Assembly: GCF_014534645.1 (NCBI RefSeq)
Contig: NZ_JACVQF010000200.1
Span: 1 to 64,000, forward strand
Source of the DNA: Streptomyces griseicoloratus
Lineage (GTDB): Bacteria; Actinomycetota; Actinomycetes; Streptomycetales; Streptomycetaceae
Length of the DNA stretch: 64,000 bases
Reading direction: 5' to 3'
The position numbers and the translations under genes are program-made. The notes beneath the pieces are model-generated. The model was not told the DNA's origin. It saw only the letters and a list, made by a program, of their open reading frames with translations, and ran no database searches. How positions within the stretch are numbered: position 1 is the stretch's first letter; every line of letters starts with the position of its first letter. Of the stretch, positions 25,308 through 34,972 are shown piece by piece.

Positions 25308-26504
25308 ATGAGCATCGTCGACCTAGCCGCACTCGGTGAGTCCTTCACGCGCGACCCGTACCCGGTGTACGCCCGGTTACGGGCCCAGGGTCCCGTGCAC
25401 CGCATCCGGATGCCGGAGGGGAACGCGGAGGCATGGCTCGTCGTCGGCTACGAGGCCGGGCGCGCCGTGCTCACGGACCCGACGCTCTCGAAGGACTGGG
25501 CCAAGGCCTCCCCCTCACTTCCGCTCGGTGCCATCTCCTCCGGTCCTCATATGCTCCGGGCCGACCCGCCGGACCACACGCGGCTGCGCAAGCTGGTCGC
25601 CCGGGAGTTCACCACCCGCCGGGTGGAGGCACTCGCCCCGAGCATCCAGAAGATCACCGACGCGCTCCTGGACCGGATGCTCACCGCGCCCGACGGGCGT
25701 GCCGACCTCGTCGAGGCCCTGTCCTTCCCGCTGCCCATCTCCGTCATCTGCGAACTCCTCGGCGTTCCGGACCTCGACCGCGCTTCCTTCCGGACGTGGT
25801 CGAACGACGCTCTCGGCGCCACCGACCCCGAAGCCCGCACGGCCGCCGCGGCGTCCATGGCGCGGTACCTGGAGGAACTGCTCGCGAACAAGCGGCAGCA
25901 GCCCGGCGACGACCTCATGAGCGCGCTGATCCACGGTTCGGACGACGGCGGCGACCGGCTGTCCGCCGACGAACTCCGCGGTATGGCCTGGCTGCTGCTG
26001 GTGGCGGGCCACGAGACCACCGTGAACCTCATCACCAACGGCGTCCTCGCGCTGCTCACCCATCCCGAGCAACTGGCCGCCCTGCGCGCCGACCTCACAC
26101 TCATCGATTCCGCCGTCGAGGAGATGCTCCGCTACGACGGTCCCGTGGAGACGCCCACGTACCGGTTCACCACCGAGCCGCTGACCATCGGGGACACGGT
26201 CGTCCCCGGGGGCGGCGAGCTCGTCCTCGTGGCCCTGGCCGACGCCGACCGCGATCCGGCCCGTTTCCCCAGCCCCGACCGCTTCGACATCACCCGCGAC
26301 ACCCGCGGCCACGTGGCGTTCGGCCACGGGATCCACTACTGCCTGGGGGCTCCGCTGGCCCGACTGGAGGCACGCATCGCCATCAGAACGCTTCTGGAGC
26401 GCTGCGAGAACCTGGCCCTGGACATCCACCCGGCGGCGATCACCTGGCGTCCAGGGCTGATGATCCGCGGCCCGCAGAGCCTGCCCGTGCGGTTCGCCCC
26501 GTAG
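25308..26504 (+). CDS. Cytochrome P450, CYP107/CYP105-like
   Basis: A 398-residue soluble haem monooxygenase. The I-helix oxygen-activation motif A-G-H-E-T-T lies at about 233-238, the K-helix E-x-x-R in E-E-M-L-R-Y near 265, and the haem loop F-G-H-G-I-H-Y-C-L-G-A-P-L-A-R with ligand C345. All key residues are intact. It would hydroxylate or otherwise oxidise a small lipophilic substrate, but no ferredoxin or biosynthetic gene is adjacent, so electrons must come from elsewhere and the substrate is unknown. Start ATG at 25308. It is followed by a hairpin terminator. Confidence 0.93.
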   Translation: MSIVDLAALGESFTRDPYPVYARLRAQGPVHRIRMPEGNAEAWLVVGYEAGRAVLTDPTLSKDWAKASPSLPLGAISSGPHMLRADPPDHTRLRKLVAREFTTRRVEALAPSIQKITDALLDRMLTAPDGRADLVEALSFPLPISVICELLGVPDLDRASFRTWSNDALGATDPEARTAAAASMARYLEELLANKRQQPGDDLMSALIHGSDDGGDRLSADELRGMAWLLLVAGHETTVNLITNGVLALLTHPEQLAALRADLTLIDSAVEEMLRYDGPVETPTYRFTTEPLTIGDTVVPGGGELVLVALADADRDPARFPSPDRFDITRDTRGHVAFGHGIHYCLGAPLARLEARIAIRTLLERCENLALDIHPAAITWRPGLMIRGPQSLPVRFAP

Positions 26505-26533
26505 CTGCGGGGTCGGCCATCCCTCGTACGGCC

Positions 26534-26562
26534 GCGGGCCGGGGCGCTGCGCCCCGGCCCGC
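26534..26562. terminator. Bidirectional hairpin terminator
   Basis: A perfect 13-base-pair stem, GCGGGCCGGGGCG at 26534-26546 with its complement at 26550-26562, and a 3-base loop. It lies between the convergent P450 (ends 26504) and M14 peptidase (ends 26597) genes. Confidence 0.8.
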
Positions 26563-26596
26563 GCCGACGCCTGACGTGGAAGCGGTACGGGCGGGA

Positions 26597-27643
26597 TCAG
26601 CAGGTGTCGCACTGCTGGGGCAGGGTGTCCCAGAAGGAGGTGTCGGCCTCGCTGACCGATCCGTCGGCGACGGCTGCGATCGTGGCCTCCATGGTGACGA
26701 CGGACTGGTGGATCAGGTACCCGTTGGACTTCTGGCCGAGTACGTAGGGCGCGTACTCGTGGTCGCTCATGCCCCGCATCTCGAACAGGAGGGTGGCGAT
26801 CCCGTACTCGGCGGCCATGCCGTTGCGGCCGATCGTGTTGGCCGAACCGCCGTTGTACAGGCCGATGTGGCCCCATCCGGTGCGGTCGACGTTCCGGTAG
26901 ACGACGGCGCCCAGCTTCTTGGACCTCTCGACGAGTTCGGGCGAGACGTCCGGGGTCGTCGGGTACAGGATGGAGCCGGACACCAGGTTCCCGTTCACGC
27001 GGGACCGGGTGCCCTGGTGGTGCAGGTCGATCGCGTAGTCGATGTCGTACACGCCCAGCACGTTCTCGTGCAGCGCCCGCGTCTCGGGCTGGGCCTTGGC
27101 GACGTGGTCGCGGTTGAGGTCGACCTCGTTGGCGTTGTAGCGGGTCAGGTGGCGTTCCCCGGCGGCGAGGTAGTCGTCGAGGGGGAAGTTGACGTCGCCC
27201 ATGGCGCCGTCGGCGTTGAACATGGGGATGAACAGGACGTTGACGTCCTTGAGCAGCGCCTCCTTGGACGGGGAGCCGAGCGACTTGATGGTGTGCAGCA
27301 TCGCCTCGGTGGTCAGTTGCTCGTTGCCGTGCTGCTGGGCCAGGTACAGGATCGTCGGGTTCCCGGGATCGCTCACGTACTTGACGAGGTGGATGTCGCG
27401 GCCCTTGACGGTCTGGCCGATGACCTCGAGCTCCATCGCCTCCTGCCGGGCATCCTGGGTCTCCAGGAAGTCCACGACATCGTCGTAGGTCGACAGGATC
27501 GACGTCCTGATGGTCTCGTTGCCCTGATAGTCGGGGCCTTCGCCGACGGCCGCGGCGTTACCGGTGAACAGGGTGCCGGTCAGCAGAAGCGCGCCTGCGA
27601 GGGCGGCGGTACAAGCGGATCTGGCGATGGCGATGCTGCGCAT
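26597..27643 (-). CDS. Secreted M14-family zinc carboxypeptidase
   Basis: A 348-residue exported metallopeptidase. A Sec-type signal peptide ends after A-A-A near residue 32. The zinc ligands are H105 and E108 (Q-H-G-N-E-Q) and H208 (D-L-H-H-Q), and the general base is E288 (L-L-F-E-M-R-G), so the active site is complete. The start is the ATG at 27643 behind GAGGATTC; the longer frame lacks a plausible leader. It is a paralogue of the M14 protein at 30057 and lies directly downstream of the X-Pro dipeptidyl peptidase gene, probably in one transcription unit. It likely trims C-termini of extracellular peptides or peptidoglycan-type substrates. Confidence 0.9.
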   Translation of the reverse strand: MRSIAIARSACTAALAGALLLTGTLFTGNAAAVGEGPDYQGNETIRTSILSTYDDVVDFLETQDARQEAMELEVIGQTVKGRDIHLVKYVSDPGNPTILYLAQQHGNEQLTTEAMLHTIKSLGSPSKEALLKDVNVLFIPMFNADGAMGDVNFPLDDYLAAGERHLTRYNANEVDLNRDHVAKAQPETRALHENVLGVYDIDYAIDLHHQGTRSRVNGNLVSGSILYPTTPDVSPELVERSKKLGAVVYRNVDRTGWGHIGLYNGGSANTIGRNGMAAEYGIATLLFEMRGMSDHEYAPYVLGQKSNGYLIHQSVVTMEATIAAVADGSVSEADTSFWDTLPQQCDTC

Positions 27644-27755
27644 GTCGAATCCTCGTCTCGTCGTGTCCGGCGGCCGGTCTTCCTCCGGAGGACCGGGACC
27701 GGCCGGCGTCCGTGGGTGAGCCCGGAGCACCGCGGCCGGCACCGGTCCTCGGGGG

Positions 27756-29651
27756 TCAGATGTGGTTGCCGGGGATCACCGTGAACGTCGCGGGGCCGGC
27801 CGGCAGCTTCACCGTGTACTGGCGCAGGTAGGTGTCCAGGAACGGCGAACGGGCACCTGCGGTGGGAACGTCGTCGGCCGGGTCGTCCAGGGCCAGCCTG
27901 AGCCGCGCGCCCTTGACCTCGATCGTCTCGCCGGAGGGCGTGTCGCGCCACGAGCCGGTCTGGATGGAGCCGATCTCCACGGCCAGGACGTGCCCGGCCG
28001 CAAGGGTCCAGTCGGTCGCCTTGAGGTCGACGGTCAGCCGGCCCGAGTCCACCAGGGAGACCTGCTCGTCGAACATGACGGCGGTGCCGTCCGGGGCGAC
28101 GTCGTACAGCTTGAGCATGACATTGCCCTCGCCCTTGGCGTTCAGCGAGACCTGCGGAGTCCCGGTGATGCGCACGGCGCGGTCGACCGGCCGCGACCAG
28201 CGGAAGAAGCTCGACGTGACCTCACCGGAGGCCTGTTGCTTCGCGATGCCCTTGGCCAGGCCCTTCGGGGCGGGCTGCTCGGTCGCGGGCGCGTTCTCCA
28301 TGTCCCACGCGCCGGACGGCTGCGCCGGAGCCTGCGGGGCCGGCTCGCCGGATGCGGTCAGGGCCGCGCGGGCGGAGGCGCCTCCGTCGTCCACGTACCT
28401 GCCCCCGCCGAGCGGGAGGGTGACGGAACGCTCCACGACCGGCCAGGTGTCCTGGGCACGCCAGGCGCCGGTGTTGTCCTCCATGGAGTAGGCGGGGTAG
28501 TCGACCGCCGGCCGGACGCCCTTGAGGTACTGGTCGAAGAAGGAAAGGGTCTCGTCGTACCAGCCCTCGCGGCCCATGGCCAGACGCCCGTCGCCGACGC
28601 GGTCGCCGCCGCGCACATGGTCCCACTGGCCGAGCCAGCCGCGCTCGGGGCCGGTGTGGTTGTCGAGGTACTCCTCCATCTCCTCGGGCTTGGTGTTGTT
28701 CTCGATGAAGCCCTGGGTGACGAACAGCGGGGTGTCGGATCCCTCGGCCATCTTCGCCAGGTCGCGGGAGGTCCAGTGCTCGTCCCACTGGTCGGATATT
28801 CGGTACCCGGCCGAGTTCTCGGTGAGGCATTCCGGGTGGGTGTCCTCGTAGGCGGCGTTGGCCAGGTAGTGCGCGTCGTCGTCCGGCATCTGGTCGAACG
28901 TGGCGATGCCGTTGTACGCGTTGGCGGTGCCGGTGACGTTCGGGCGGGGCACGCCGTTGGAGTAGATGTACTGGTACATGTCCCAGACGGGCTCCTGGGC
29001 GACGACTGCCTTGAGCGCGTCCTGGTCCAGGTTGTTGCCGATGAGACCCGTGACGGCGTCGTACGACTTGCCGTACATGCCCACCGCGCCGGTCGACCAC
29101 GGGCGGCTCGCGGCCCAGTCGACCGCGGCCTTGACGTCGGCCTGCTCGCCGGGGCCGCCCCAGTCGAGGCAGCCGGTGGAGCCGCCGAAGCCGCGCAGGT
29201 CCACCATGACGAAGGCGTAGCCCTGGTCGAACAGGTCGGTGCCCTCGATGAAGTCCTGGAAGCGGGACGAGGGGCCGGTGTGCGTCCAGCCCTCGGGACC
29301 GGTCTGACCCGCGTGCCCGAAGTAGGGGCCGACCGACAGGATGACGGGTACCCGCTCGCCCTCGCCCAGTCCCTCGGGCAGCAGGACGTCGGCGTGGAGT
29401 TCGGTGCCGGAGCCGTCCGAGGACGGGAAGTAGTGCTGTGTCCAGACCGATCCCTCCGGGACGCGGTCGTTCTCCTCGTGCGTGACGGGGGCGGTCGCGG
29501 TGGCGACCGCCCCCGTCCGGGCCCGCGCCGTGGCGGCGGGTTCGGATCCTGCGTCGGGCGCCGCGGCGACGGGGCCGGCGAGCGTGCCCGTCAACGCGAG
29601 GGTGGTGACGAGGACCGAGGCGGCCCGGGCGGCCGAGCGGCGTGCTCTCAC
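27756..29651 (-). CDS. Secreted X-Pro dipeptidyl-peptidase (CocE/NonD, S15-like)
   Basis: A 631-residue exported serine peptidase. The signal peptide covers about residues 1-31. The alpha/beta-hydrolase domain carries the nucleophile S196 in Y-G-K-S-Y-D, with the preceding D-L-R-G-F-G-G-S-T-G oxyanion/strand region and a catalytic-His candidate in Q-W-D-H-V-R. A C-terminal jelly-roll domain (from about 480) is typical of the S15/CocE family. It should remove Xaa-Pro dipeptides from peptide N-termini. The start at 29651 precedes the signal. With the M28 and two M14 enzymes it forms a peptide-scavenging set. Confidence 0.9.
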   Translation of the reverse strand: MRARRSAARAASVLVTTLALTGTLAGPVAAAPDAGSEPAATARARTGAVATATAPVTHEENDRVPEGSVWTQHYFPSSDGSGTELHADVLLPEGLGEGERVPVILSVGPYFGHAGQTGPEGWTHTGPSSRFQDFIEGTDLFDQGYAFVMVDLRGFGGSTGCLDWGGPGEQADVKAAVDWAASRPWSTGAVGMYGKSYDAVTGLIGNNLDQDALKAVVAQEPVWDMYQYIYSNGVPRPNVTGTANAYNGIATFDQMPDDDAHYLANAAYEDTHPECLTENSAGYRISDQWDEHWTSRDLAKMAEGSDTPLFVTQGFIENNTKPEEMEEYLDNHTGPERGWLGQWDHVRGGDRVGDGRLAMGREGWYDETLSFFDQYLKGVRPAVDYPAYSMEDNTGAWRAQDTWPVVERSVTLPLGGGRYVDDGGASARAALTASGEPAPQAPAQPSGAWDMENAPATEQPAPKGLAKGIAKQQASGEVTSSFFRWSRPVDRAVRITGTPQVSLNAKGEGNVMLKLYDVAPDGTAVMFDEQVSLVDSGRLTVDLKATDWTLAAGHVLAVEIGSIQTGSWRDTPSGETIEVKGARLRLALDDPADDVPTAGARSPFLDTYLRQYTVKLPAGPATFTVIPGNHI

Positions 29652-30056
29652 ATGCTCCTCCGAAGTGGTCGGTGCGAGGTGGTGCCGGTGGTGCCGGTCG
29701 AGCAGCGGCCGTCCGCCTGCCGCCTTCCGGGGTGACGACGGGCGGCCGCGTGCACGCGGAGCGCTGAGCAGCAGGGGCAGCAGGGGCAGCAGCCTTGACC
29801 GCGGGCACGGGCTGGCCGCTGGCGGGCGAGCCTATGTTGATCGTGAAACTACGTCAACGGCACTGTGTGACGCGCGTGTTACTCACGGAGCACGACCGCC
29901 CTCGCGGCCGCTGACGGTCGCGGCGGCCGGAGTTGGCCACTTGGTGAGGGTGGTGTGCGGTCTTGGATCGGCGCTGTTCACAGATGCCCCTCGTGCGTCT
30001 AGGGTGACGCAGCACCACCCCTGGGAAGTTCTGAGCGACACCAGAGGAGTAGTGAA
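29652..30056. other. Divergent promoter region of two peptidase genes
   Basis: No gene is seen. The span separates the divergent X-Pro peptidase and M14 starts and must hold both promoters. A short tandem repeat, two copies of AGCAGGGGC at 29770-29787 followed by a partial third, is visible. The right end has the ribosome binding site GAGGAG used by the TTG start at 30057. Confidence 0.55.
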
Positions 30057-31235
30057 TTGTCTGCACGCAGATGGATCGCCGCGCTGGCGAGTACGGTTCT
30101 GACCGCCGGACTCGGTACCGCGGCCGTCACCGCGACCGCCACCGGCGCGGCCGCGATCCCGCCCGTCTCCCACTGCGGCACCGAAGCCTCGGGCTCCGGC
30201 AGCAACGGGTTCGTGAACCACGACCAACTGGCCTCGGCGCTGCAGCAGTTGGAGACCAGCACCGGCGGAACCGTCGACGTCGAGGTAGCCGGGTACTCCA
30301 ACCAGGGCCGCGCGATCCACATCGCGCGCGTCGGCGAGGGCGACAAGGTCGTGTTCGTGCAGACGCAGATCCACGGCAATGAGATGCACGGCACCGAGGC
30401 CGCCCTCGAACTGCTCAAGCGGTGGGGCTCCGACAGCCCGGCGGCGCGGGAGCTGCGCGAGAACGTCACCGTGGTCGTCATCCCCCGTCTGAACGTCGAC
30501 GGCGGTGAGCTCGACCAGCGGCAGAACGCGATGACGTGGGACGATGCCGTTGCCGACTTCCCGCAGCTAGAGGGCGTGTCTCCGGCGTGGAACTACAACG
30601 CGCGCGTCGGCGGCTTCGACATCAACCGGGACTTCAACCCCGACCTGGACTACGTACCCGCCCCGGAGGACTTCCCCGGCAACAGCGCGGACACCGGTTG
30701 GTACATCACCCCGGAGGCGCAGACCTCCCGGAACGTCTACAAGGCGCTCGAGGAGGAGTTCGGCACCGTCGACTACTTCGTGGACCTCCACAACCAGTGG
30801 TCCTGCTACGCCACCGACGACCTGGAGAACATGTCTCCCCTGTCGATATCGGCGAAGTTCATCGACAACCCCGCCGAGTTCGGTAACTGGCCGAAATTCG
30901 ACATGAACGCCTCCAAGCGGGCGAACGTGGCCGTCTACCAGGCCCTGCAGGGCCGGGGCGAGTCCGGCTTCGGTGACCTGACCCTGTACCCGCAGGACAC
31001 CAACCTGCCGGGCACCGCGCTGGGTTCCTACCAGCTGCGCGGCTCCGCCGTCGTCCTGTTCGAGACCTCCTCCCAGACCCAGTACGACGGCATGAAGCGC
31101 AACGGCATGCTCACCCGGCAGATCGAGACCGGCCTCGGCGGCCTCGTGGACGCCGTTGCGGACGGCTCGGTCGACGCCCTTGACGAGAGCGTCTACGACA
31201 CCATCCCGCAGCGGGTCTACCTGCCCGCCGACTGA
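30057..31235 (+). CDS. Secreted M14-family zinc carboxypeptidase (TTG start)
   Basis: A 392-residue exported metallopeptidase. The signal peptide ends near A-A-A-I at residues 31-34. Zinc ligands H106/E109 (I-H-G-N-E-M) and H245 (D-L-H-N-Q), with general base E336 (V-L-F-E-T-S), are present. The start is the TTG at 30057, seven bases after GAGGAG; a nearer GTG is out of frame. It is larger than its paralogue at 26597, mostly through a loop with acidic and Pro residues near 190-215. It is divergent from the X-Pro peptidase gene. Substrate preference cannot be read. Confidence 0.9.
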   Translation: MSARRWIAALASTVLTAGLGTAAVTATATGAAAIPPVSHCGTEASGSGSNGFVNHDQLASALQQLETSTGGTVDVEVAGYSNQGRAIHIARVGEGDKVVFVQTQIHGNEMHGTEAALELLKRWGSDSPAARELRENVTVVVIPRLNVDGGELDQRQNAMTWDDAVADFPQLEGVSPAWNYNARVGGFDINRDFNPDLDYVPAPEDFPGNSADTGWYITPEAQTSRNVYKALEEEFGTVDYFVDLHNQWSCYATDDLENMSPLSISAKFIDNPAEFGNWPKFDMNASKRANVAVYQALQGRGESGFGDLTLYPQDTNLPGTALGSYQLRGSAVVLFETSSQTQYDGMKRNGMLTRQIETGLGGLVDAVADGSVDALDESVYDTIPQRVYLPAD

Positions 31236-31483
31236 GTGGGGCCGGGGCGGGTTCCCCACGGCTCGGCCGTGCGCCGACGGCTGCCGGCCCACTCCAGCCG
31301 GGTCGGTTCGGTACCTCCCGTCGGCGCGGCGGCGTGGTGCGGAGCCTCGGAGCGCTTCATCCTGGAGTGGATGGCCGTGGCGCACCTCCGGCGTGAGCGC
31401 CTGCACTGGAGTGCTCCTCAGCCGTGGCGCGCTCATGCCGTCATCCCGAGTCGTGGGGCCGATCGCGGGAGGCTGGTGACACC

Positions 31484-32176
31484 ATGCGGATGCTGTGTGT
31501 CCTTGCCGTCCTGGTCGGCGCGAACCTGCTCAACAACTGGCTCGCGCCCGGCGCCTACGTACCCACCTGCGTGGTCGCGACCGCCGCGCTGCTGTTGATC
31601 GCCCGGTGGGACGGTCTCACCCGCGCCGATCTCGGGCTCGACACGGTTGCCCTGTACCGGGGGCTGCGGTGGGCATCGGTGCTGGTGGGCGCGGTTCTCG
31701 CCGTCTTCTTGCTCGCGCTCGCTCTGCCGGCCACCAGGGAGGCGTTCGAGGACGAGCGCGCCGCCGGCCTGACCGTGGGGCAGCTGCTCGGACGGGTGCT
31801 GGTCCGGGTGCCGGTCGGCACCGTGCTGCTGGAGGAGACGGCCTTCCGCGGTGTGCTGTGGGCCATGGTGCGGCGTCGTCGCGGTACCGCCTGGGCCACT
31901 GCGGTTTCGTCGTCGCTGTTCGGGCTCTGGCATCTGCTTCCCTCGCGCGGGCTGAGCCGGGCCAACGCCGCCGTGGCGGTCCTCGGCACCGGGCCGGCAG
32001 GCACCGCGCTGTCGGTCGCCGCCGCCGTTGTCGCCACGGCCGCGGCCGGGGTCGGCCTGTGCGAGCTGCGGCGCCGGTCCGGAAGCCTGCTGGCGCCCGC
32101 GGCCCTGCACTGGGCCCTCAACGGCTTCGGCTACGTGCTGGCCTGGTCAGTACCCCGCTGGAGGGGCGGGGACTGA
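31484..32176 (+). CDS. CPBP-family intramembrane glutamic endopeptidase (CAAX protease-like)
   Basis: A 230-residue membrane protein with about seven helices. The CPBP signature E117-E118-T-A-F-R122 is followed by a second motif with F-G-L-W-H and a third with H-W-A-L-N, which together make the Glu/His active site inside the membrane. Bacterial members process prenylated or bacteriocin-like peptides or act in immunity to them. The ATG at 31484 follows GGGAGG. It is on the same strand as the M14 gene 248 bases upstream but probably has its own promoter. No peptide substrate gene is seen nearby. Confidence 0.88.
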   Translation: MRMLCVLAVLVGANLLNNWLAPGAYVPTCVVATAALLLIARWDGLTRADLGLDTVALYRGLRWASVLVGAVLAVFLLALALPATREAFEDERAAGLTVGQLLGRVLVRVPVGTVLLEETAFRGVLWAMVRRRRGTAWATAVSSSLFGLWHLLPSRGLSRANAAVAVLGTGPAGTALSVAAAVVATAAAGVGLCELRRRSGSLLAPAALHWALNGFGYVLAWSVPRWRGGD

Positions 32177-32376
32177 ACCCGCAGCACGAACCTCCTGCTC
32201 GCCGAGCCGCCCGGCCCGGCACGGCCCCAGTACGACGTCGCCGTGAGACACTTTGCTCTGTCTTTGCCTTTCGGGAACCCCGTGGCTCCCGGGCGCGTTC
32301 AAGCTGGTGGCCGCGAGAAATCGCGTCCGAGGATCAAGACGGGTACGCAGCAGCAACAGAAGCCGAGGTGGCACGA

Positions 32377-32952
32377 GTGGCAATGTGGGACAAGATCAAG
32401 GACCAGGCCAAGACCTTCCAGCAGTCCCAGGGCGCTCGGGGAGCAAGCGGTCCCGGGCAGGTACCGCAGGGGTCTCATGGGCTGGGCCGGTCGGGCTCGT
32501 CCTCCGGTGGTTCCAAGGCCCAGTTGCTGGGGCTGTTCAAGTCCCAGCTCGCCTCGGTCAAGACGGAACTCAAGAGCGGTGCCTACCGGGATGCCAGCAT
32601 GGCCATGTGCGCGCTGGTCGCCGCGGCCGACGGACAGGTGGAGCCGGCGGAGCGGCAGCGCGTCGAGGAGCTGATCGTCTCCAACGAGGTCCTCCAGAAC
32701 TTCCCGGCGGACCAGCTCCGTCAGCGGTTCAACCAGCATGTGGACCGGCTCCTGGGCAACTTCGAGCTGGGCAAGAGCGAGGCCCTGCAGGTGATCGCCA
32801 AGGCCGCCAAGAAGCCCACGGAGGCCCGGGCGGTCATTCAGACCGGCATGGTCATCGCCGGGGCCGACGGGGTCTTCGAGCCGTCCGAGCAGTACGCGAT
32901 CCGCGAGGCCTGCACCGCACTGGGTGTGTCGCCCTCGGAGTTCGGCCTCTGA
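32377..32952 (+). CDS. TerB-family tellurite resistance protein
   Basis: A 191-residue cytoplasmic protein. Residues about 45-185 form the all-helical TerB domain (M-A-M-C-A-L-V-A-A-A-D-G-Q-V-E-P-A-E and G-A-D-G-V-F-E-P-S-E-Q), whose two acidic D-G-x-x-x-x-x-E loops bind metal. The N-terminal 40 residues are a Gly/Ser/Gln-rich linker. The start is probably the GTG at 32377; the ATG at 32383 and a GTG at 32368 are alternatives. TerB proteins join stress-response complexes with TerC/D partners, none of which is in this window. Confidence 0.88.
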   Translation: MAMWDKIKDQAKTFQQSQGARGASGPGQVPQGSHGLGRSGSSSGGSKAQLLGLFKSQLASVKTELKSGAYRDASMAMCALVAAADGQVEPAERQRVEELIVSNEVLQNFPADQLRQRFNQHVDRLLGNFELGKSEALQVIAKAAKKPTEARAVIQTGMVIAGADGVFEPSEQYAIREACTALGVSPSEFGL

Positions 32953-33379
32953 TCCCGCAGGCTCGGCGCCGGTGCGCCGCGACTCCTTCCCGGGTCGCGC
33001 AGCGACCTGAGCGGTAGCGGCGCTCCGGACCGCTGCCCCGGGTGATGAAGGCGTTCCAGCAGCCGGGTGACGCGCGGGTCCTGCCGCACGGCGTTGGCGG
33101 TCCCGGACCAGGACGGCCGACGCCGGGCGCGCGCGGATGCGTGGCTGCCGGCGGGCGCGTACCGCGTGCTTCGGGTGCTGGGCGAGTTCGGCGTGGGGTC
33201 GACCTCGGTCCGGGCAGAGACGTAGCCACTCTGCACGTGCTGCCGGACGGCTGCCCGGAGGACCGAGGTCGTCGAGTGGATCCTGGAGCGGGCCGGGCGG
33301 GGCAACTGAGGCGAACTCAGCGTGTGAGTGGACAGGCTGGTTCGAGGAGCATGTCGACTCGTCGATAGCCTGCGGCATC
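32953..33379. other. Gap with possible decayed coding remnant
   Basis: No intact gene. On the plus strand one frame ends near 33309 with a protein-like V-V-E-W-I-L-E-R-A-G-R-G-N followed by a stop, and another has an A-W-L-P-A-G-A-Y-R-V-L-R-V-L-G-E-F stretch, with a stop between them. This could be an eroded gene, but I cannot name a family. Confidence 0.3.
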
Positions 33380-33817
33380 ATGACGCGTACTTGGGTCTTG
33401 CCAATACTGCTGGTGCTCTGCGGCTCGGTCGTTGCGAGCGGGCTGGTCTTCAACGGGAGCCCCGGCGAGGCCGCAGTACTCCTGCTGGTGTTCGTTCTGC
33501 TCGCAGGCGTGAACTCGCCTCTGATCTTCCCGAGACCCATCGGTGCGCTGGAGGCACAACGCCGCAGCGCGGTCGACGGCCGACCGGTCGTCTACTGGCG
33601 GTCGGGCTGCAAGTACTGCCTGCGGCTGCGCATCCGGTTGGGCCGTAGCGCCCGCCAGTTGCATTGGGTGGACATCTGGCGTGACCCGGCTGGAGCGGCA
33701 GCGGTGAGGGCAGCCAACGAGGGCAACGAGACGGTGCCGACCGTCGTCGTGGCGGGGCGGCCACGTACCAACCCCGACCCTGAATGGGTGCGCGAACAGC
33801 TCTCCCCTTCCGCGTGA
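33380..33817 (+). CDS. Membrane-anchored glutaredoxin-like (mycoredoxin-type) protein
   Basis: A 145-residue protein with two N-terminal membrane helices (about residues 5-25 and 30-47) and a cytoplasmic glutaredoxin domain from about 65 on. The active-site motif is C-K-Y-C in Y-W-R-S-G-C-K-Y-C-L, and E-T-V-P-T-V-V-V with its cis-Pro follows. It would reduce mixed disulfides with mycothiol or act as a thiol-disulfide exchanger at the membrane. The start is the ATG at 33380; the longer frame upstream has no membrane or redox content. Single gene, no clear partner. Confidence 0.85.
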   Translation: MTRTWVLPILLVLCGSVVASGLVFNGSPGEAAVLLLVFVLLAGVNSPLIFPRPIGALEAQRRSAVDGRPVVYWRSGCKYCLRLRIRLGRSARQLHWVDIWRDPAGAAAVRAANEGNETVPTVVVAGRPRTNPDPEWVREQLSPSA

Positions 33818-34046
33818 TCGGGTGCGGTGCCGTGCCCCGGCAGCCGACCGGGCGGGAGGTCCACGGCACGGTACGCGCGGCCGTGGCGCCCGCCCGACCG
33901 CGCGGATGCTCAGCCCGGCGCCCTGCCCACCGCAGGCCGCTGCGTGCGCCGAGTCCGCGCCCGGAGCACGGCGGCGCCGTGACGGCGGACCGGTAGCGCA
34001 GCGCCGCCCGGCTCTGCGCCCCCGCCTTCGTCGGCCACTGAAGGTG

Positions 34047-34927
34047 TCACGCCCGCTCCGCCGGATCGGTGAAGCGCCGGACGAAGGCGAGCGCGGTGTC
34101 CGCGACCTCGCGCCAGCCGTTGTCGATCGTCAGGGCGTGCCCGCGTCCGGGCATCTCGACGATCTCCGTCACCGCGTGCGTGTTACGGAGCTGCTTGTCG
34201 TACGACGCCTTGGCGATCGCCCAGGGAACGGTGTGGTCCCGTTCACCGGAGACGATCAGCAGCGGTCCGCGGCCGGCGGCAAGGGTGTCGACCTTGACCT
34301 CCGTCCAGGGGTTGAGGTTGGCGACGGCCGCCTGGAACAGCGGAACTCCGGGAGCGGGCACCGCGAAGGTCTCGTACAGGGAGCGCGCCTCCTCCTCGCT
34401 GACGGCGTTGGCGAAGGAGTAGCGGAACTGCTCGTACGTCAGCGGCACCGCGCGGTGGTAGTTGGCGGGGTTGCCGAGGACGGCGCTCGCGGCCCGGAGC
34501 GACGACAGGGGCAGGGGCAGAACGCCGCGGAACGGCGCCGGGTCGATGGCGACCGACGCCTGCGACAGTTCACGACCGGCGATGATCTGTGTGATCAGGC
34601 CGCCGAAGGAGTGACCGACGACCAGGGCCTGCGGTCCAGCTTGCGGACGAGGTCGCAGAAGTGGTCGGCGACCTGGCCGACGGACTTCCCGGCGAACGCC
34701 TCCGGGTGTGCGCGCGCCTGCTCGACCGTCTCGGGGTCGTCGGGCCAGCCGGGTGTGACGGCGATGTAGCCGGCCTCCTCGAAGACGGTGGCCCACCGGT
34801 CCCAGCTGGTGGGCAGGAGCCACAGGCCGTGGATGAAGACGACCGGAATCCGGCCGGAGGCGTTGGCACGTTCGATCTGGGCGAGGTCACGGGCGTAGGA
34901 GGCGCCGGACGGCGGGCTGGATGACAT
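34047..34927 (-). pseudogene. Alpha/beta hydrolase disrupted by a frameshift
   Basis: Two overlapping minus-strand frames together make one alpha/beta hydrolase of about 290 residues. The first (ATG 34927) carries I-P-V-V-F-I-H-G-L-W-L-L and runs to L-V-R-K-L-D-R-R-P. The second continues with A-L-V-V-G-H-S-F-G-G, the nucleophile elbow, and ends with a catalytic-His candidate in G-R-G-H-A-L. The switch occurs near 34628-34640, where one base too many or two too few are present. A genuine mutation or a sequencing error would both explain it. All expected motifs survive, so the event looks recent. It opens the stretch of broken genes that runs to 38 kb. Confidence 0.75.
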
Positions 34928-34972
34928 CAGTCTTCTCCAGGGAGGAGGTGGAAGGGAGGGACGTGGAAGGTG

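Noticed and set aside
33042-33309. Gene in the gap before the glutaredoxin protein
   Set aside because: Protein-like patches fall in different frames with a stop between; no family could be named.
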